Assembly (NCBI RefSeq): GCF_002242805.1
Contig: NZ_MCGQ01000008.1
Location: 62,001 to 126,000 of the forward strand
DNA: 64,000 nt
Origin: Streptomyces diastatochromogenes
GTDB taxonomy: Bacteria > Actinomycetota > Actinomycetes > Streptomycetales > Streptomycetaceae
Direction: 5' to 3'
Position 1 is the first letter of the stretch. Every line of letters starts with the position of its first letter. Made by a program: the position numbers and the translations under genes. The notes under the pieces were generated by a model. That model searched no databases. It saw only the letters and a list, made by a program, of their open reading frames with translations, and was not told where the DNA came from. Positions 1-8,708 of the stretch are shown here, piece after piece.

Positions 1-285
1 GCGCTCGACCGCCACGACGTCCTTCGGCTCCTCGACCACGCAGATGACCGACGGGTCGCGGCGCGGGTCGCGGCAGATGTTGCACAGCTCCTCCTGTGCC
101 ACGTTGCCGCAGGTCGCGCAGAAGCGGACCTTCGCCTTCACCTCGAGGAGGGCCTGGGCGAGCCGCCGGACGTCCGTCGGCTCCGCCTGCAGGATGTGGA
201 AGGCGATCCGCTGCGCGCTCTTGGGACCGACGCCGGGCAGCCGCCCCAGCTCGTCGATGAGGTCCTGAACCACGCCTTCGTACAA
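1..285 (-). CDS. recR: Recombination mediator RecR, N-terminal part (cut by window edge)
   Basis: RecR acts with RecF/RecO to load RecA at gapped DNA. The visible N-terminus has the family helix-hairpin-helix, with the stretch [17 protein letters not shown] at about residues 16-32. It is followed by a four-cysteine zinc finger (CATC, then CNIC about 12 residues later) and the start of the Toprim domain (VICVVEE). The start is a TTG read as [12 protein letters not shown], preceded by a GGAAGG ribosome site. The C-terminal half lies outside the window. It sits 55 bp downstream of ybaB on the same strand, the usual bacterial ybaB-recR arrangement. Identity is secure; only the start codon is open to doubt. 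Confidence 0.95.
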   Translation of the reverse strand, partial: MYEGVVQDLIDELGRLPGVGPKSAQRIAFHILQAEPTDVRRLAQALLEVKAKVRFCATCGNVAQEELCNICRDPRRDPSVICVVEEPKDVVAVER

Positions 286-340
286 CGGACTGCCCTTCCT
301 GGAGTCTTTCAGTACGTACGGTAGTTGGCCACGGCCCGTC

Positions 341-685
341 TTAGAAAGGCAGGCCGGGAATGCCGCTGCCGCCGCCCAGGCCCTGCGCCAGGGGGCCCAG
401 CTTCTGCTGCTGGAGCGTCTGCGCGTTCTCGTTGGCCGCCTGTACGGCCGCCACGATCAGGTCGGCGAGGGTCTCGGTGTCCTCCGGGTCCACCGCCTTC
501 GGGTCGATCTTCAGCGCGCGCAGCTCGCCGGCGCCGGTGACGGTGGCCTGCACCAGGCCGCCGCCCGCCTGCCCGTCGACCTCCGTGTTCGCCAGTTCCT
601 CCTGCGCCCGCTGCAGGTCCTGCTGCATCTTCTGGGCCTGCTGGAGCAACTGCTGCATGTTGGGCTGGCCACCACCGGGGATCAC
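341..685 (-). CDS. YbaB/EbfC family nucleoid-associated protein
   Basis: This is a 114-residue DNA-binding protein of the YbaB/EbfC family, which forms dimers and coats the nucleoid. The N-terminal Gln-rich helix ([17 protein letters not shown], about residues 9-25) is followed by the conserved sheet segment [20 protein letters not shown]. Next come [19 protein letters not shown] and a second helix. A Gly-rich C-terminal tail ([13 protein letters not shown]) is typical of actinobacterial members. Length matches the family. It lies immediately upstream of recR, probably co-transcribed. dnaX, the usual upstream neighbour in other phyla, is absent here. Confidence 0.93.
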   Translation of the reverse strand: MIPGGGQPNMQQLLQQAQKMQQDLQRAQEELANTEVDGQAGGGLVQATVTGAGELRALKIDPKAVDPEDTETLADLIVAAVQAANENAQTLQQQKLGPLAQGLGGGSGIPGLPF

Positions 686-953
686 GATCAGCTCCTGGTC
701 CTTCGTCTGCTCCGTCGTCTTCCGTTGTGCACGAGCCTACGTGGTCTACGCGACCATCGCCCCGCCACTCTTTCGAGTGACAGCAAGGGCAGGCCTATAC
801 CTGATCAAGGCCCTCTTCTGGGCGGAAAAGCAGGGAAAGCTACGTCCCCGCCACCCATTGGGAGGTAGGAAGGGTGGCGCGCATCGGCATGCAATGTCAC
901 GCAATGTGACCGGTCATGTCCAGTGCCGTGTTCGGTGTCGTGTTCAGTAGGGA

Positions 954-1709
954 GTGCGGGTGGGTCAGCCGGAGATGCAGCCCGAGGGTCCGCCTCAGGA
1001 CGGGTGGGGCGAGGGTGCGGCCGGGCTGCGGCCGGGCGATCTGACCGGGCGGTCGTTTCCGCTCGGGGACTGGGGCGAGCCCGCCGAGCGGCTCGACGAG
1101 CTGTACCGGTGGGTGGAGCGGGGGGCTATGCAGACGGCGTCCTGGTATCTCGCGGACCGGGTGTGGAAGCGGCGCGGGGCGCGGGCGCTGCGGGCCGGGG
1201 CGGCGGCGGGGGCGGTGTGCGGGGCCGCGCTGCCGTTGCTGGATCTGACCGGGGTGGTCGGCGGGGTGGCGGCCTGGGGGTATCTGGCGCTGATGCTCTC
1301 GGTGGCGTGTGTCGCGGTCGACCGTTTCTTCGGGGTCACGTCCGGGTGGATAAGGGACGTGGCGACCGCGCAGGCCGTGCAGCGGCGGTTGCAGGCATTG
1401 CAGTTCGACTGGGCGTCGGAGAGTGTGCGGGAGGTGCTGGGGCCGGCCGAGGGGACGGCCAGTGAGGCCGCGGAGCGGTGTCTGGGGGTTCTGCGGCGGT
1501 TCTCCGAGGACGTGCTGGAGCTGGTGCGGACGGAGACGGCCGACTGGATGGTGGAGTTCCGGACGGGGTCGGCGCCGTTGGGTATCCAGGCGGCGGTGGC
1601 GTCGGGGGTGCGGGCGGAAGGGGGCGGGTCTGTGGGCCGGTTTCCCCTGCCGCCCGCGAACGGTACGCGCCCGAACATGCCCCGCCAGCGGCCACCTGAG
1701 CCTCGATAG
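954..1709 (+). CDS. SLATT-like two-TM membrane protein
   Basis: This 251-residue protein resembles the SLATT domain class, in which two adjacent transmembrane helices (here about residues 82-99 and 103-126) are followed by a long cytoplasmic helical segment. The helical tail (about 130-190) contains VATAQAVQRRLQALQFDWASE, the kind of extended helix seen after the TM pair in SLATT proteins. SLATT proteins are predicted effectors or sensors in nucleotide-signalling conflict systems, but many actinobacterial copies stand alone. No SMODS or SLOG partner is visible nearby. The C-terminal 60 residues are Pro/Gly-rich and disordered. The start is GTG at 954; an in-frame ATG lies at 975. It is divergent from ybaB. 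The function is not established and the family call is by eye. Confidence 0.7.
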   Translation: MRVGQPEMQPEGPPQDGWGEGAAGLRPGDLTGRSFPLGDWGEPAERLDELYRWVERGAMQTASWYLADRVWKRRGARALRAGAAAGAVCGAALPLLDLTGVVGGVAAWGYLALMLSVACVAVDRFFGVTSGWIRDVATAQAVQRRLQALQFDWASESVREVLGPAEGTASEAAERCLGVLRRFSEDVLELVRTETADWMVEFRTGSAPLGIQAAVASGVRAEGGGSVGRFPLPPANGTRPNMPRQRPPEPR

Positions 1710-1827
1710 GCGCCCGGTGCTGCGGCTGGCCGGGGGTGGGTTTCGCTCACCGGCGCTGGCCGGGTGCCGCTGCGCCCACCCGTGCCGCCCCAGCGGCACG
1801 ACTGCCCGCAGCTGCGTAGCCAACTGG

Positions 1828-3363
1828 CTACGCGCACAGCTTCATGCCCTCCGGAGTCCAGCAGGGCACATGGCCGTGCGTGCGGATGATCTCCTGGCCG
1901 CTCCCCCGGGACAGGTACGTCAGGAAGCTGGACGCCAGGGAGTTGGCAGGCGGCTGGCCGTAGGTGTAGGCGTACTCGATCTCGCGGTAGGGGTAGGGGC
2001 TGTGGCCGTGCTCGATGGCGTCGACCGAGGGGGCGTCGGTGTCCAGGGAGAGCACGTGGAGGCCCTTCGCCCGGGTGGCCAGGTTGAGTTCGCTGTAGCC
2101 GATCGCGCCGGGGAGCTGGGCCACCTCGGTCAGCACCTGGTCCGTGGAGTCGAGTTCGCAGCGGGTCACCGGCGCCGTCGGGTAGTCCTTGTGGACGCAG
2201 TCGACGGAGGAGTTCGCCATCTCGCCCCGGCCGAGGACGCGCCGCTGGAAGACCTGCCGGGTACCGGAGTTGGCGTCCCGGCTGACCAGGTGCACCGGCA
2301 GCGAACGCCCGCCCAGCTGCCGCCAGTTGGTGATCTCGCCCTGGTAGAGGCGTCGTACGTCCGCCGTCGAGAGGTTCGTCAGGCCAACGTCGTCGTTCAC
2401 GACCAGCGCGAAGACCGACAGCGCGATGCGGTTCTCGCGCAGCTCCGGCATGTCGGCGGGTTTGGGGCCGTCGGAGAGGGCGATCAACGGCGGTGAGCCC
2501 TGCCCCTTCGCCTGGGCGCCGGTCGCCGCCAACTCCCTTACACCCGCCGTCGATCCATGCGGATCCACCGTGACGGTCGCACCCGCGCAGTCCTCCTCGT
2601 ACCGCTTCGCCACCTCCCGCATCACCGGCTCGAACGCGGTCGACCCCGTCACGGTCAGCGCGCCCTTCTCGCAGCCGATCGGCGGTGGTGTGTCGTCGCG
2701 GGCCACGACGATCGCCGCCAGGGTCACCACGCACACCGTGAGCATGATGGTGATGAGCCGGGACGCACGGCTGAACAGCGGCGGCTTGTCGTCGGGTGTG
2801 GCGCTGCGGTTGGGATGGACCTCGCCCTCCCTGATCCCGCCGACGATCCGGATCTCCCGGCCGACGTCCCCGCCGGACAGCAGCACGAGCAGTTTGAAGT
2901 GGTCGCCCCGGTTCAGCGGGACGCGCGGGATGCGCAGGGTGTTGCCCTCGTACCCGAAGCCGCGCTCGGCGGTGAAGTGGTCCAGCAGGTGGTCGGTGTC
3001 GGTGGGCTGGGTGACCGAGACACCGCGCACGGTCCGGTCCGTGAACACCGCGGTCAGCCCGTGCCGCTCGGGGCTGGTGTAGTCGTCGCGGTCGATGCCC
3101 TGCGAGCCGTCGTTCTCGATGCGGAGCAGGACGAGCGTCGCGTCGCTCGTGTCCGGCGCCCCGTCGAAGAGGAAGAGGCCGAGCCGGCGGTTGGCACGGC
3201 CCGAGCGGACGTCGTCGCCGATGGGGTTGTCCATCTGCACGCGGTAGCCGACACGCTTGCGGCGCGGCACCCGGCGCTCGTACCAGACCATGCCCGCGGA
3301 CGCGACGATGCCCAGCACCGCCGTGCCGACGGCGACGACGTTCTCCGCGCTCAGCCACTCCAT
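1828..3363 (-). CDS. Membrane-anchored PstS-like substrate-binding domain protein
   Basis: This 511-residue protein has an N-terminal TM helix (about 8-27), a cytoplasmic beta-rich region (about 40-180) and a second TM helix (202-221). It ends in an extracellular periplasmic-binding-protein domain (about 233-505). That domain opens with the phosphate-binding-protein-like motif TVTGSTAFEPVMREVAKRY. It later carries ITNWRQLGG and SRDANSGTRQVF, both typical of PstS-type proteins. There is no lipobox and no ABC permease beside it, so it is more likely a sensor or orphan binding protein than part of a phosphate importer. It is convergent with the SLATT-like gene. The ligand is unknown; phosphate is inference from fold only. 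Confidence 0.8.
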   Translation of the reverse strand: MEWLSAENVVAVGTAVLGIVASAGMVWYERRVPRRKRVGYRVQMDNPIGDDVRSGRANRRLGLFLFDGAPDTSDATLVLLRIENDGSQGIDRDDYTSPERHGLTAVFTDRTVRGVSVTQPTDTDHLLDHFTAERGFGYEGNTLRIPRVPLNRGDHFKLLVLLSGGDVGREIRIVGGIREGEVHPNRSATPDDKPPLFSRASRLITIMLTVCVVTLAAIVVARDDTPPPIGCEKGALTVTGSTAFEPVMREVAKRYEEDCAGATVTVDPHGSTAGVRELAATGAQAKGQGSPPLIALSDGPKPADMPELRENRIALSVFALVVNDDVGLTNLSTADVRRLYQGEITNWRQLGGRSLPVHLVSRDANSGTRQVFQRRVLGRGEMANSSVDCVHKDYPTAPVTRCELDSTDQVLTEVAQLPGAIGYSELNLATRAKGLHVLSLDTDAPSVDAIEHGHSPYPYREIEYAYTYGQPPANSLASSFLTYLSRGSGQEIIRTHGHVPCWTPEGMKLCA

Positions 3364-3492
3364 GTGGGTGCCCCCGCCACTCCCCGGAGCCGGATGGTGG
3401 GGTCACGGTACGCGCGCGGGAGGGGGCGAACCGGACGCGTCGGCCGAAGTTCGCCCAACGTTCAACAGCCTTAGCAGGAAGCCGAGTTCACC

Positions 3493-5517
3493 TCACTGCT
3501 TGGTGTACGTCAGGCTCTCCCCGCCGCTCTTCTTCACCCGCTTCAGCCGCCCGTCCGACAGCAGCGTGACCTCCGTCGCCTCGCCCGGCGAGCAGGAGGA
3601 GATCGGCTCACCGGAGGTGACGGACGACGGTCCGATCTCCAACGGCCCGTCCGTGCCCGGCTCTTCGGTGAGCTGCGCCTCGAACACGCAGTGGTACGTC
3701 CCGCCGCCGTCGGTGGGCCCGTCCGCGACGAGGGTGAGGACGGTGTCCCCCACCTTCCCCTGCTGGATGGTCAGTTGACGGGTGTTGCTCCCGTTGGAGT
3801 TGTCGATGGTGGTCTCCCAGGTGCCGAGGTAGCCGTCCGGGATCGCACCGTCCGTGGGCGCGGAGGGGGACGGCGCCGAGGTCGTGGGATTGGGCGCCGG
3901 CGAGCTGCCGCCGCCCGGCGCGGTGGTGGTGACGGTCGGCGCGGGACTGACCGTCCCCCCGCCCTTGTCGTCGTCCCCACCCCGGTTCATCAGCGCATAC
4001 ACGGACCCACCCGCGCCCAACGCCACCACCAGCGCGATCACGACGAGCAGCGCGGTGGAACGCCCGTTCCTACGCTCAGGCTGCTGCGGAACCCCGACCG
4101 GCGGCGGCCCATAGGGCGGGGTCGAGCCGAGCCCGCCACCCCCATAGGGGTTGTACGGCTGCTGCGGGTAGCCGTAGGCGGCAGCAGGCGGCTGAGGATG
4201 CTGCTGGGGCTGCTGCGGATACCCGTACGGGCCGGGCGCACCGTACCCGGGAGCGGCGGGGGGAGGGGCGGGCGGCGGGGTCTGCCCGGAAACCATGGTC
4301 GGAAGATGATTGACGGGCGCACCACTCCCGGCGGACGGCCCCGGCTGACTCGGGATCCCGGGCGAGGGCGGCGGCGCGCCCCCGTCATCAGCAGCGGCCG
4401 CATGCTCAGGCGACCCCCCGCCTCCTTGCTGAACCACCCAGGCAGGAGCAGGCACCCCCGGGGCCGGACTCCCCGCACCCGCACCCGCCGACGGCGCGTC
4501 CACCCCACCAGGGCCACCCGCACCCGACGACGATTCCTGCACGGGTGGTGCGGGTGGGAACCCTGATCCGGCCGAAGGCCGGCCCTCCCCCTCCGCCGAC
4601 GGATCCTCCGCGTCAAGCAGCTGCACAGCACCCCGCCCCAACTGCGCCACCAACGCCCCCGGCAGCCAAGGATCCCGAGACCGCCCCCCGGCCACCGTGT
4701 CCCCCGCCCCCGTCCGCTCCAGAATCCGCTCCAGCGAAGGCCGAGAAGCCGGGTCCTTCTTCAAGCAGTCCCGCACCAGATCCGCGATCCCCTCCGGCAC
4801 CCCCTCCAGATCCGGCTCCTCCTGAGCGATCCGGAACATCAGGGCATGCACCCCGCTGTTCGCCCCACCGAAGGGCAGAACACCGGTGGAGGCATAAGCG
4901 AGCACGGACCCCAGGCAGAACACATCACACGCGGGCGTGATCCGATCCCCCCGCACCTGCTCCGGCGCCATGAACCCGGGCGACCCCACCAACGACCCGG
5001 TACGGGTCAGCCCGTCCCCCGCCATCGTCTCCATCGCCCGCGCGATCCCGAAGTCGATCACCCGCGGCCCGTCGATGGTGACGAGCACGTTGGACGGCTT
5101 CAGATCCCGGTGCACGATCCCGGCCGCGTGGATGTCCGTGAGCGCGTGCGCGAGCCCCGCCGCGAGGATCCGTACCGACCGCTCGGGCAGCGCCCCATGA
5201 TCGTGTGAGACGACCTGCTGCAGGCTGGGCCCGGCGACGTACCCGGTGGCCACCCACGGCACCGCGGCCTCGGTGTCCGCGTCCAGCACGGGCGCGGTCC
5301 AGTACCCGCCGACCCGCCGCGCGGCCTGCACCTCCTGCCGGAACCGCGCCCGGAACTCCTCCTGCTCGGCCAGCTCCTCGCGGACCAGCTTCACGGCGAC
5401 GGTACGGCCCCGGTCCGACCGGGCCAGATACACATGCCCCATACCGCCCGCGCCGAGCCGCGCGAGCAGCCGGTACGCCCCGATCCGCTGCGGATCCCCC
5501 GGTCCCAGCTTGTCCAT
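3493..5517 (-). CDS. Transmembrane Ser/Thr protein kinase with Pro-rich linker
   Basis: The 674-residue protein has a complete Hanks-type kinase domain at about residues 14-265. Visible motifs are the Gly-rich loop GAGGMG, catalytic Lys43, HRD at 136-138, DFG at 155-157 and APE at 184-186. A long Pro/Gly/Gln-rich cytoplasmic linker (about 300-485) precedes one TM helix (487-509) and a small extracellular domain of about 160 residues. No PASTA repeats are present. The start at MDKLGPGDP is chosen because it directly precedes the kinase fold and has an upstream GGAAGG. The reading frame stays open 58 codons further upstream without support. Residues about 309-348 are encoded by a dispersed repeat also found near 32.9 and 35.3 kb. 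Confidence 0.92.
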   Translation of the reverse strand: MDKLGPGDPQRIGAYRLLARLGAGGMGHVYLARSDRGRTVAVKLVREELAEQEEFRARFRQEVQAARRVGGYWTAPVLDADTEAAVPWVATGYVAGPSLQQVVSHDHGALPERSVRILAAGLAHALTDIHAAGIVHRDLKPSNVLVTIDGPRVIDFGIARAMETMAGDGLTRTGSLVGSPGFMAPEQVRGDRITPACDVFCLGSVLAYASTGVLPFGGANSGVHALMFRIAQEEPDLEGVPEGIADLVRDCLKKDPASRPSLERILERTGAGDTVAGGRSRDPWLPGALVAQLGRGAVQLLDAEDPSAEGEGRPSAGSGFPPAPPVQESSSGAGGPGGVDAPSAGAGAGSPAPGVPAPAWVVQQGGGGSPEHAAAADDGGAPPPSPGIPSQPGPSAGSGAPVNHLPTMVSGQTPPPAPPPAAPGYGAPGPYGYPQQPQQHPQPPAAAYGYPQQPYNPYGGGGLGSTPPYGPPPVGVPQQPERRNGRSTALLVVIALVVALGAGGSVYALMNRGGDDDKGGGTVSPAPTVTTTAPGGGSSPAPNPTTSAPSPSAPTDGAIPDGYLGTWETTIDNSNGSNTRQLTIQQGKVGDTVLTLVADGPTDGGGTYHCVFEAQLTEEPGTDGPLEIGPSSVTSGEPISSCSPGEATEVTLLSDGRLKRVKKSGGESLTYTKQ
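4478..4585 (-). repeat. Dispersed hairpin repeat, copy A (inside kinase linker)
   Basis: Read on the minus strand, this stretch aligns with the copies at 32861-32976 and 35228-35343. Shared blocks are GGCCTTCGGCCGG, GGGTTCCCACCCGCACC, GTCGTCGGGTGCGGGTGG and GCCGTCGGCGGGTGCGGG. It encodes the linker segment RPSAGSGFPPAPPV onward of the kinase. It is more diverged than the other two copies and keeps the frame open. The boundaries are approximate. Confidence 0.75.
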
Positions 5518-5705
5518 CCTCGCGCCGCCTTCCCCCCATAGGTCTGCAACGGACCGAGAATAGTGCGGTCGTACGTGGAGCCGCGCGGCCCGGTGTCTAC
5601 GGTTCCGTAACGGCGGTGTCTTCGACAACCTGTCGCGGAATCCCCCCGCCCACGGAACAAGACGCCGATGTCGCGTCCGCATCCCGGACATTTACGCTCG
5701 CCCGC

Positions 5706-7061
5706 ATGACCCCTCAGCTCAGCCCCGAAGCCGGCGCCGCGGTGAAGGCCGCGGACCGTGCCCACGTCTTCCACTCCTGGTCCGCCCAGGACCTCATCGA
5801 CCCGCTCGCCGTCGCCGGCGCCGAGGGGTCGTACTTCTGGGACTACGACGGCAAGCGGTACCTGGACTTCACCAGCGGACTCGTCTTCACCAACATCGGC
5901 TACCAGCACCCCAAGGTCGTCGCCGCGATCCAGGAGCAGGCGGCGACGATGACGACGTTCGCGCCCGCGTTCGCCGTCGAGGCGCGTTCGGAGGCGGCCC
6001 GGCTGATCGCCGAGCGGACCCCCGGCGACCTGGACAAGATCTTCTTCACCAACGGCGGCGCGGACGCCGTCGAGCACGCGGTGCGCATGGCCCGGCTGCA
6101 CACGGGCCGCCCGAAGGTGCTCTCGGCGTACCGCTCGTACCACGGCGGCACCCAGCAGGCGATCAACATCACCGGTGACCCGCGCCGCTGGGCCTCCGAC
6201 AGCGCCGGCGCCGGGGTCGTCCACTTCTGGGCGCCCTTCCTGTACCGCTCCCGCTTCTACGCGGAGACGGAGGAGCAGGAGACCGCGCGGGCCCTGGAGC
6301 ACCTGGAGACGACGATCGCGTTCGAGGGGCCGGGTACGGTCGCGGCGATCATCCTGGAGACCGTGCCCGGCACCGCCGGGATCATGGTCCCGCCGCCGGG
6401 CTATCTGGCCGGGGTCCGTGAGATCTGCGACAAGTACGGGATCGTCTTCATCCTGGACGAGGTCATGTCCGGGTTCGGGCGGACCGGTGAGTGGTTCGCG
6501 GCGGACCTGTCCGGTGTCGTCCCGGACCTGATGACCTTCGCCAAGGGTGTGAACTCGGGTTACGTGCCCCTCGGCGGTGTGGCGATCTCGGAGAAGATCG
6601 CGGAGACCTTCGGCAAGCGGCCGTACCCGGGCGGTCTCACCTACTCCGGCCACCCGCTGGCCTGCGCCGCCGCCGTCGCCACGATCAACGTGATGGCGGA
6701 GGAGGGCGTCGTGGAGAACGCCAAGCGGCTCGGCGAGAGCGTCGTCGGCCCCGCCCTGGCCGAGCTGGCCGAGCGGCACCCGAGCGTCGGCGAGGTCCGC
6801 GGCGTCGGCATGTTCTGGGCGCTGGACCTGGTGAAGGACCGGGAGACCCGGGAGCCGCTGGTGCCCTACAACGCGGCCGGCGAGGCGAACGCCCCCATGG
6901 CCGCGTTCGGCGCCGCCGCCAAGCAGCAGGGACTGTGGCCCTTCATCAACATGAACCGGACCCACATCGTCCCGCCCTGCAACGTCACCGAGGCCGAGCT
7001 GAAGGAGGGCCTGGCGGCCCTGGACGCGGCGCTGAGCGTCGCCGACGAGCACACGGTGTAA
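5706..7061 (+). CDS. Class III PLP-dependent aminotransferase
   Basis: This is a 451-residue fold-type I aminotransferase of the acetylornithine/omega-amino acid class. Visible features are the substrate region FTSGLVFTNIGYQHP (about 55-69), FFTNGGADAVEHAVRMAR (113-130) and YHGGTQQAIN. The PLP-binding Asp251 lies in DEVMSGFGRTG and the Schiff-base Lys280 in TFAKGVNSG. Proteins of this type are commonly annotated as aspartate aminotransferase family; the true amino donor cannot be read from sequence. A GntR regulator starts 111 bp downstream on the same strand, suggesting local control. The start ATG at 5706 begins MTPQLSPEAG. Confidence 0.9.
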   Translation: MTPQLSPEAGAAVKAADRAHVFHSWSAQDLIDPLAVAGAEGSYFWDYDGKRYLDFTSGLVFTNIGYQHPKVVAAIQEQAATMTTFAPAFAVEARSEAARLIAERTPGDLDKIFFTNGGADAVEHAVRMARLHTGRPKVLSAYRSYHGGTQQAINITGDPRRWASDSAGAGVVHFWAPFLYRSRFYAETEEQETARALEHLETTIAFEGPGTVAAIILETVPGTAGIMVPPPGYLAGVREICDKYGIVFILDEVMSGFGRTGEWFAADLSGVVPDLMTFAKGVNSGYVPLGGVAISEKIAETFGKRPYPGGLTYSGHPLACAAAVATINVMAEEGVVENAKRLGESVVGPALAELAERHPSVGEVRGVGMFWALDLVKDRETREPLVPYNAAGEANAPMAAFGAAAKQQGLWPFINMNRTHIVPPCNVTEAELKEGLAALDAALSVADEHTV

Positions 7062-7123
7062 CGGAACCGCAGCTGCCGCCACGGGAGCCCGAACGCGTAA
7101 GGTGACGTGCTCGTAAGAGAGTG

Positions 7124-7142
7124 CGAGTACGTACGAGTACGT
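7124..7142 (+). promoter_or_regulatory. Candidate operator: direct repeat CGAGTACGT before GntR gene
   Basis: Two copies of CGAGTACGT stand in direct repeat with a one-base spacer (CGAGTACGT-A-CGAGTACGT). They overlap the perfect palindrome GTACGTAC. The site lies about 30-50 bp upstream of the GntR start, where an autoregulatory site would be expected. Assigning it to this regulator is inference. Confidence 0.4.
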
Positions 7143-7172
7143 CACCCATACGTGTGAGGAGAGGCCCGGACG

Positions 7173-7868
7173 ATGCCCGGCAACGGTGCCGTGACGCGCA
7201 GCACTCTGCGCCAGCAGATCGCGGACGCACTGCGTGACGAGGTGCTGGCGGGGCGTCTGCAACCGGGCCGGGCGGTCACCGTCAAGGAGATCGCCGACCA
7301 GTACGGCGTCTCGGCGACCCCGGTCCGCGAGGCGCTGGTGGACCTGTCCGCGCAGGGCATCCTGGAGGCCGACCAGCACCGCGGCTTCCGCGTCCCCGAG
7401 TACTCGCTGGCCGACTACCGGGGCATGATCGAGGCCCGCGGCCTGGTCACCGACGGTATGTTCCGGGCCCTCAGCACCCACCACCCGGCCTTCACCGCCG
7501 CCGAGGACCCGCGGACCGCGGCGGCGCTGGCGGCGGTGCGCCGGCGCGGCGAGGAGGCCCAGCGGGCCGCGGCCGCCGGTGACCTCACCGTGCTGATCGG
7601 CTACGACCTGCGCTTCTGGCGCGAACTGAGCGGCCTGTTCGGCAACCCCTACCTGGCCGACTTCCTGCACCGGCTGCGGGTCCAGTCCTGGGTCTGCGCG
7701 GTCCAGCACCTGCGCCGCCTCCCCGACGTGCGCGACCACCTGTGGGCCGGCCACACCGACCTGGTCGACGCCCTGGCCCGCCGCGACGCGGAAACGGCCC
7801 GCGCCATCGTGACCGCGGCCAACGCCCACGCCCTCGCCCTCATCGAGCGCCTGGCCGAGCAGGCCTGA
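7173..7868 (+). CDS. GntR-family transcriptional regulator (FadR/FCD type)
   Basis: This 231-residue regulator has an N-terminal winged HTH (about 8-75). The typical GntR pattern is visible: LRQQIADALRDEVLAGRLQPG, then VKEIADQYGVSATPVREAL. An all-helical FCD ligand-binding domain follows (about 80-220), with ARGLVTDGMF and a C-terminal HTDLVDALARRDAETARAIV helix carrying the conserved His and Asp. FCD regulators usually bind small carboxylates through a metal. It lies just downstream of the aminotransferase, so it may control it. A candidate operator sits in its leader. Confidence 0.9.
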   Translation: MPGNGAVTRSTLRQQIADALRDEVLAGRLQPGRAVTVKEIADQYGVSATPVREALVDLSAQGILEADQHRGFRVPEYSLADYRGMIEARGLVTDGMFRALSTHHPAFTAAEDPRTAAALAAVRRRGEEAQRAAAAGDLTVLIGYDLRFWRELSGLFGNPYLADFLHRLRVQSWVCAVQHLRRLPDVRDHLWAGHTDLVDALARRDAETARAIVTAANAHALALIERLAEQA

Positions 7869-8016
7869 TCAGCCGGGTCCCGTGCTGTGCGAACAAGCCG
7901 TACCGAGGGTAGAAGTCGCACCAGGGGGCGTCGACATGACCCGTAGCGATTACCCTTCCCTGACCGCCCTGCCCGCGGGGTGCGGCCTGTGATCGACCCA
8001 CACTAGGAGCTGTCCT

Positions 8017-8667
8017 TTGGCCTGTGACCTGTGGCTGGTCCCGCTCGTCGACGTGTTGTGCCACACCCCGGACAACCCGTTCGCCGAGGAACTCGCGCAC
8101 TACAACAACGCGCTGGCCGCGGCCGGTCTCCCACCGGTGCCGGTGTACCAGTACATGCCGGGCCTGTCCGGCGAGGTCGCCCCGGTGGCCGGATTCGACT
8201 ACGACGCGCTGCACTTCCTGCGCCGGGCCTATCTGCTCCAGGTGTGCGGGCTGCCGGTGACCCCGGTGGACGAACTGGGCGGCGACTACGAGCAGCTGCT
8301 GGAGATGTTCGAGTCCACGGCCCAGCAGTCCCACCTGGTGTGGCACTACGACCACGCGGGCGCCTACGTCCCGGTCGACTTCCCGAGCCCGCTGTCCAGC
8401 GACGAACTCCTCGCCGGGGGCGGCCCGTTGGGCTCCTCCCAGGCCCTGCTCAGGGAACTGGAACTCGTCGCCCCGTCGATCGGCATCGACCCGGCCAATC
8501 CGCCGACGGCGCCGGCACCGCCGTCGGGCCCCACCGAGTTGGAGGAGCCCGCGGTACCGGCGCCCTACGACCCCAGCCCCTTCGCTCGCGAACGCCACGT
8601 GTGGCTCGGCCTGCACGCGGCGGCGACGCGGTCCCTGGCACAGGGGTCGATGATCGTGTTCAGCTGA
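8017..8667 (+). CDS. Uncharacterised 216-aa actinobacterial protein
   Basis: I do not recognise a named domain. The TTG start is well supported by AGGAG seven bases upstream and gives MACDLWLVPLVDVLCHTPDNPFAEEL. The first 120 residues look folded and are rich in aromatic and acidic residues (FDYDALHFLRRAYLLQVCG, then VWHYDHAGAYVPVDFP). A Pro-rich segment (about 160-190) follows, then a conserved-looking end RERHVWLGLHAAATRSLAQGS. There is no signal peptide or TM helix. Codon use is typical Streptomyces. It stands alone between the GntR gene and the convergent CHAP gene, so context offers no function. Confidence 0.72.
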   Translation: MACDLWLVPLVDVLCHTPDNPFAEELAHYNNALAAAGLPPVPVYQYMPGLSGEVAPVAGFDYDALHFLRRAYLLQVCGLPVTPVDELGGDYEQLLEMFESTAQQSHLVWHYDHAGAYVPVDFPSPLSSDELLAGGGPLGSSQALLRELELVAPSIGIDPANPPTAPAPPSGPTELEEPAVPAPYDPSPFARERHVWLGLHAAATRSLAQGSMIVFS

Positions 8668-8708
8668 CGACGCCGACGATCAAGAAGACGGCGATCGGCA
8701 GCCGACGA

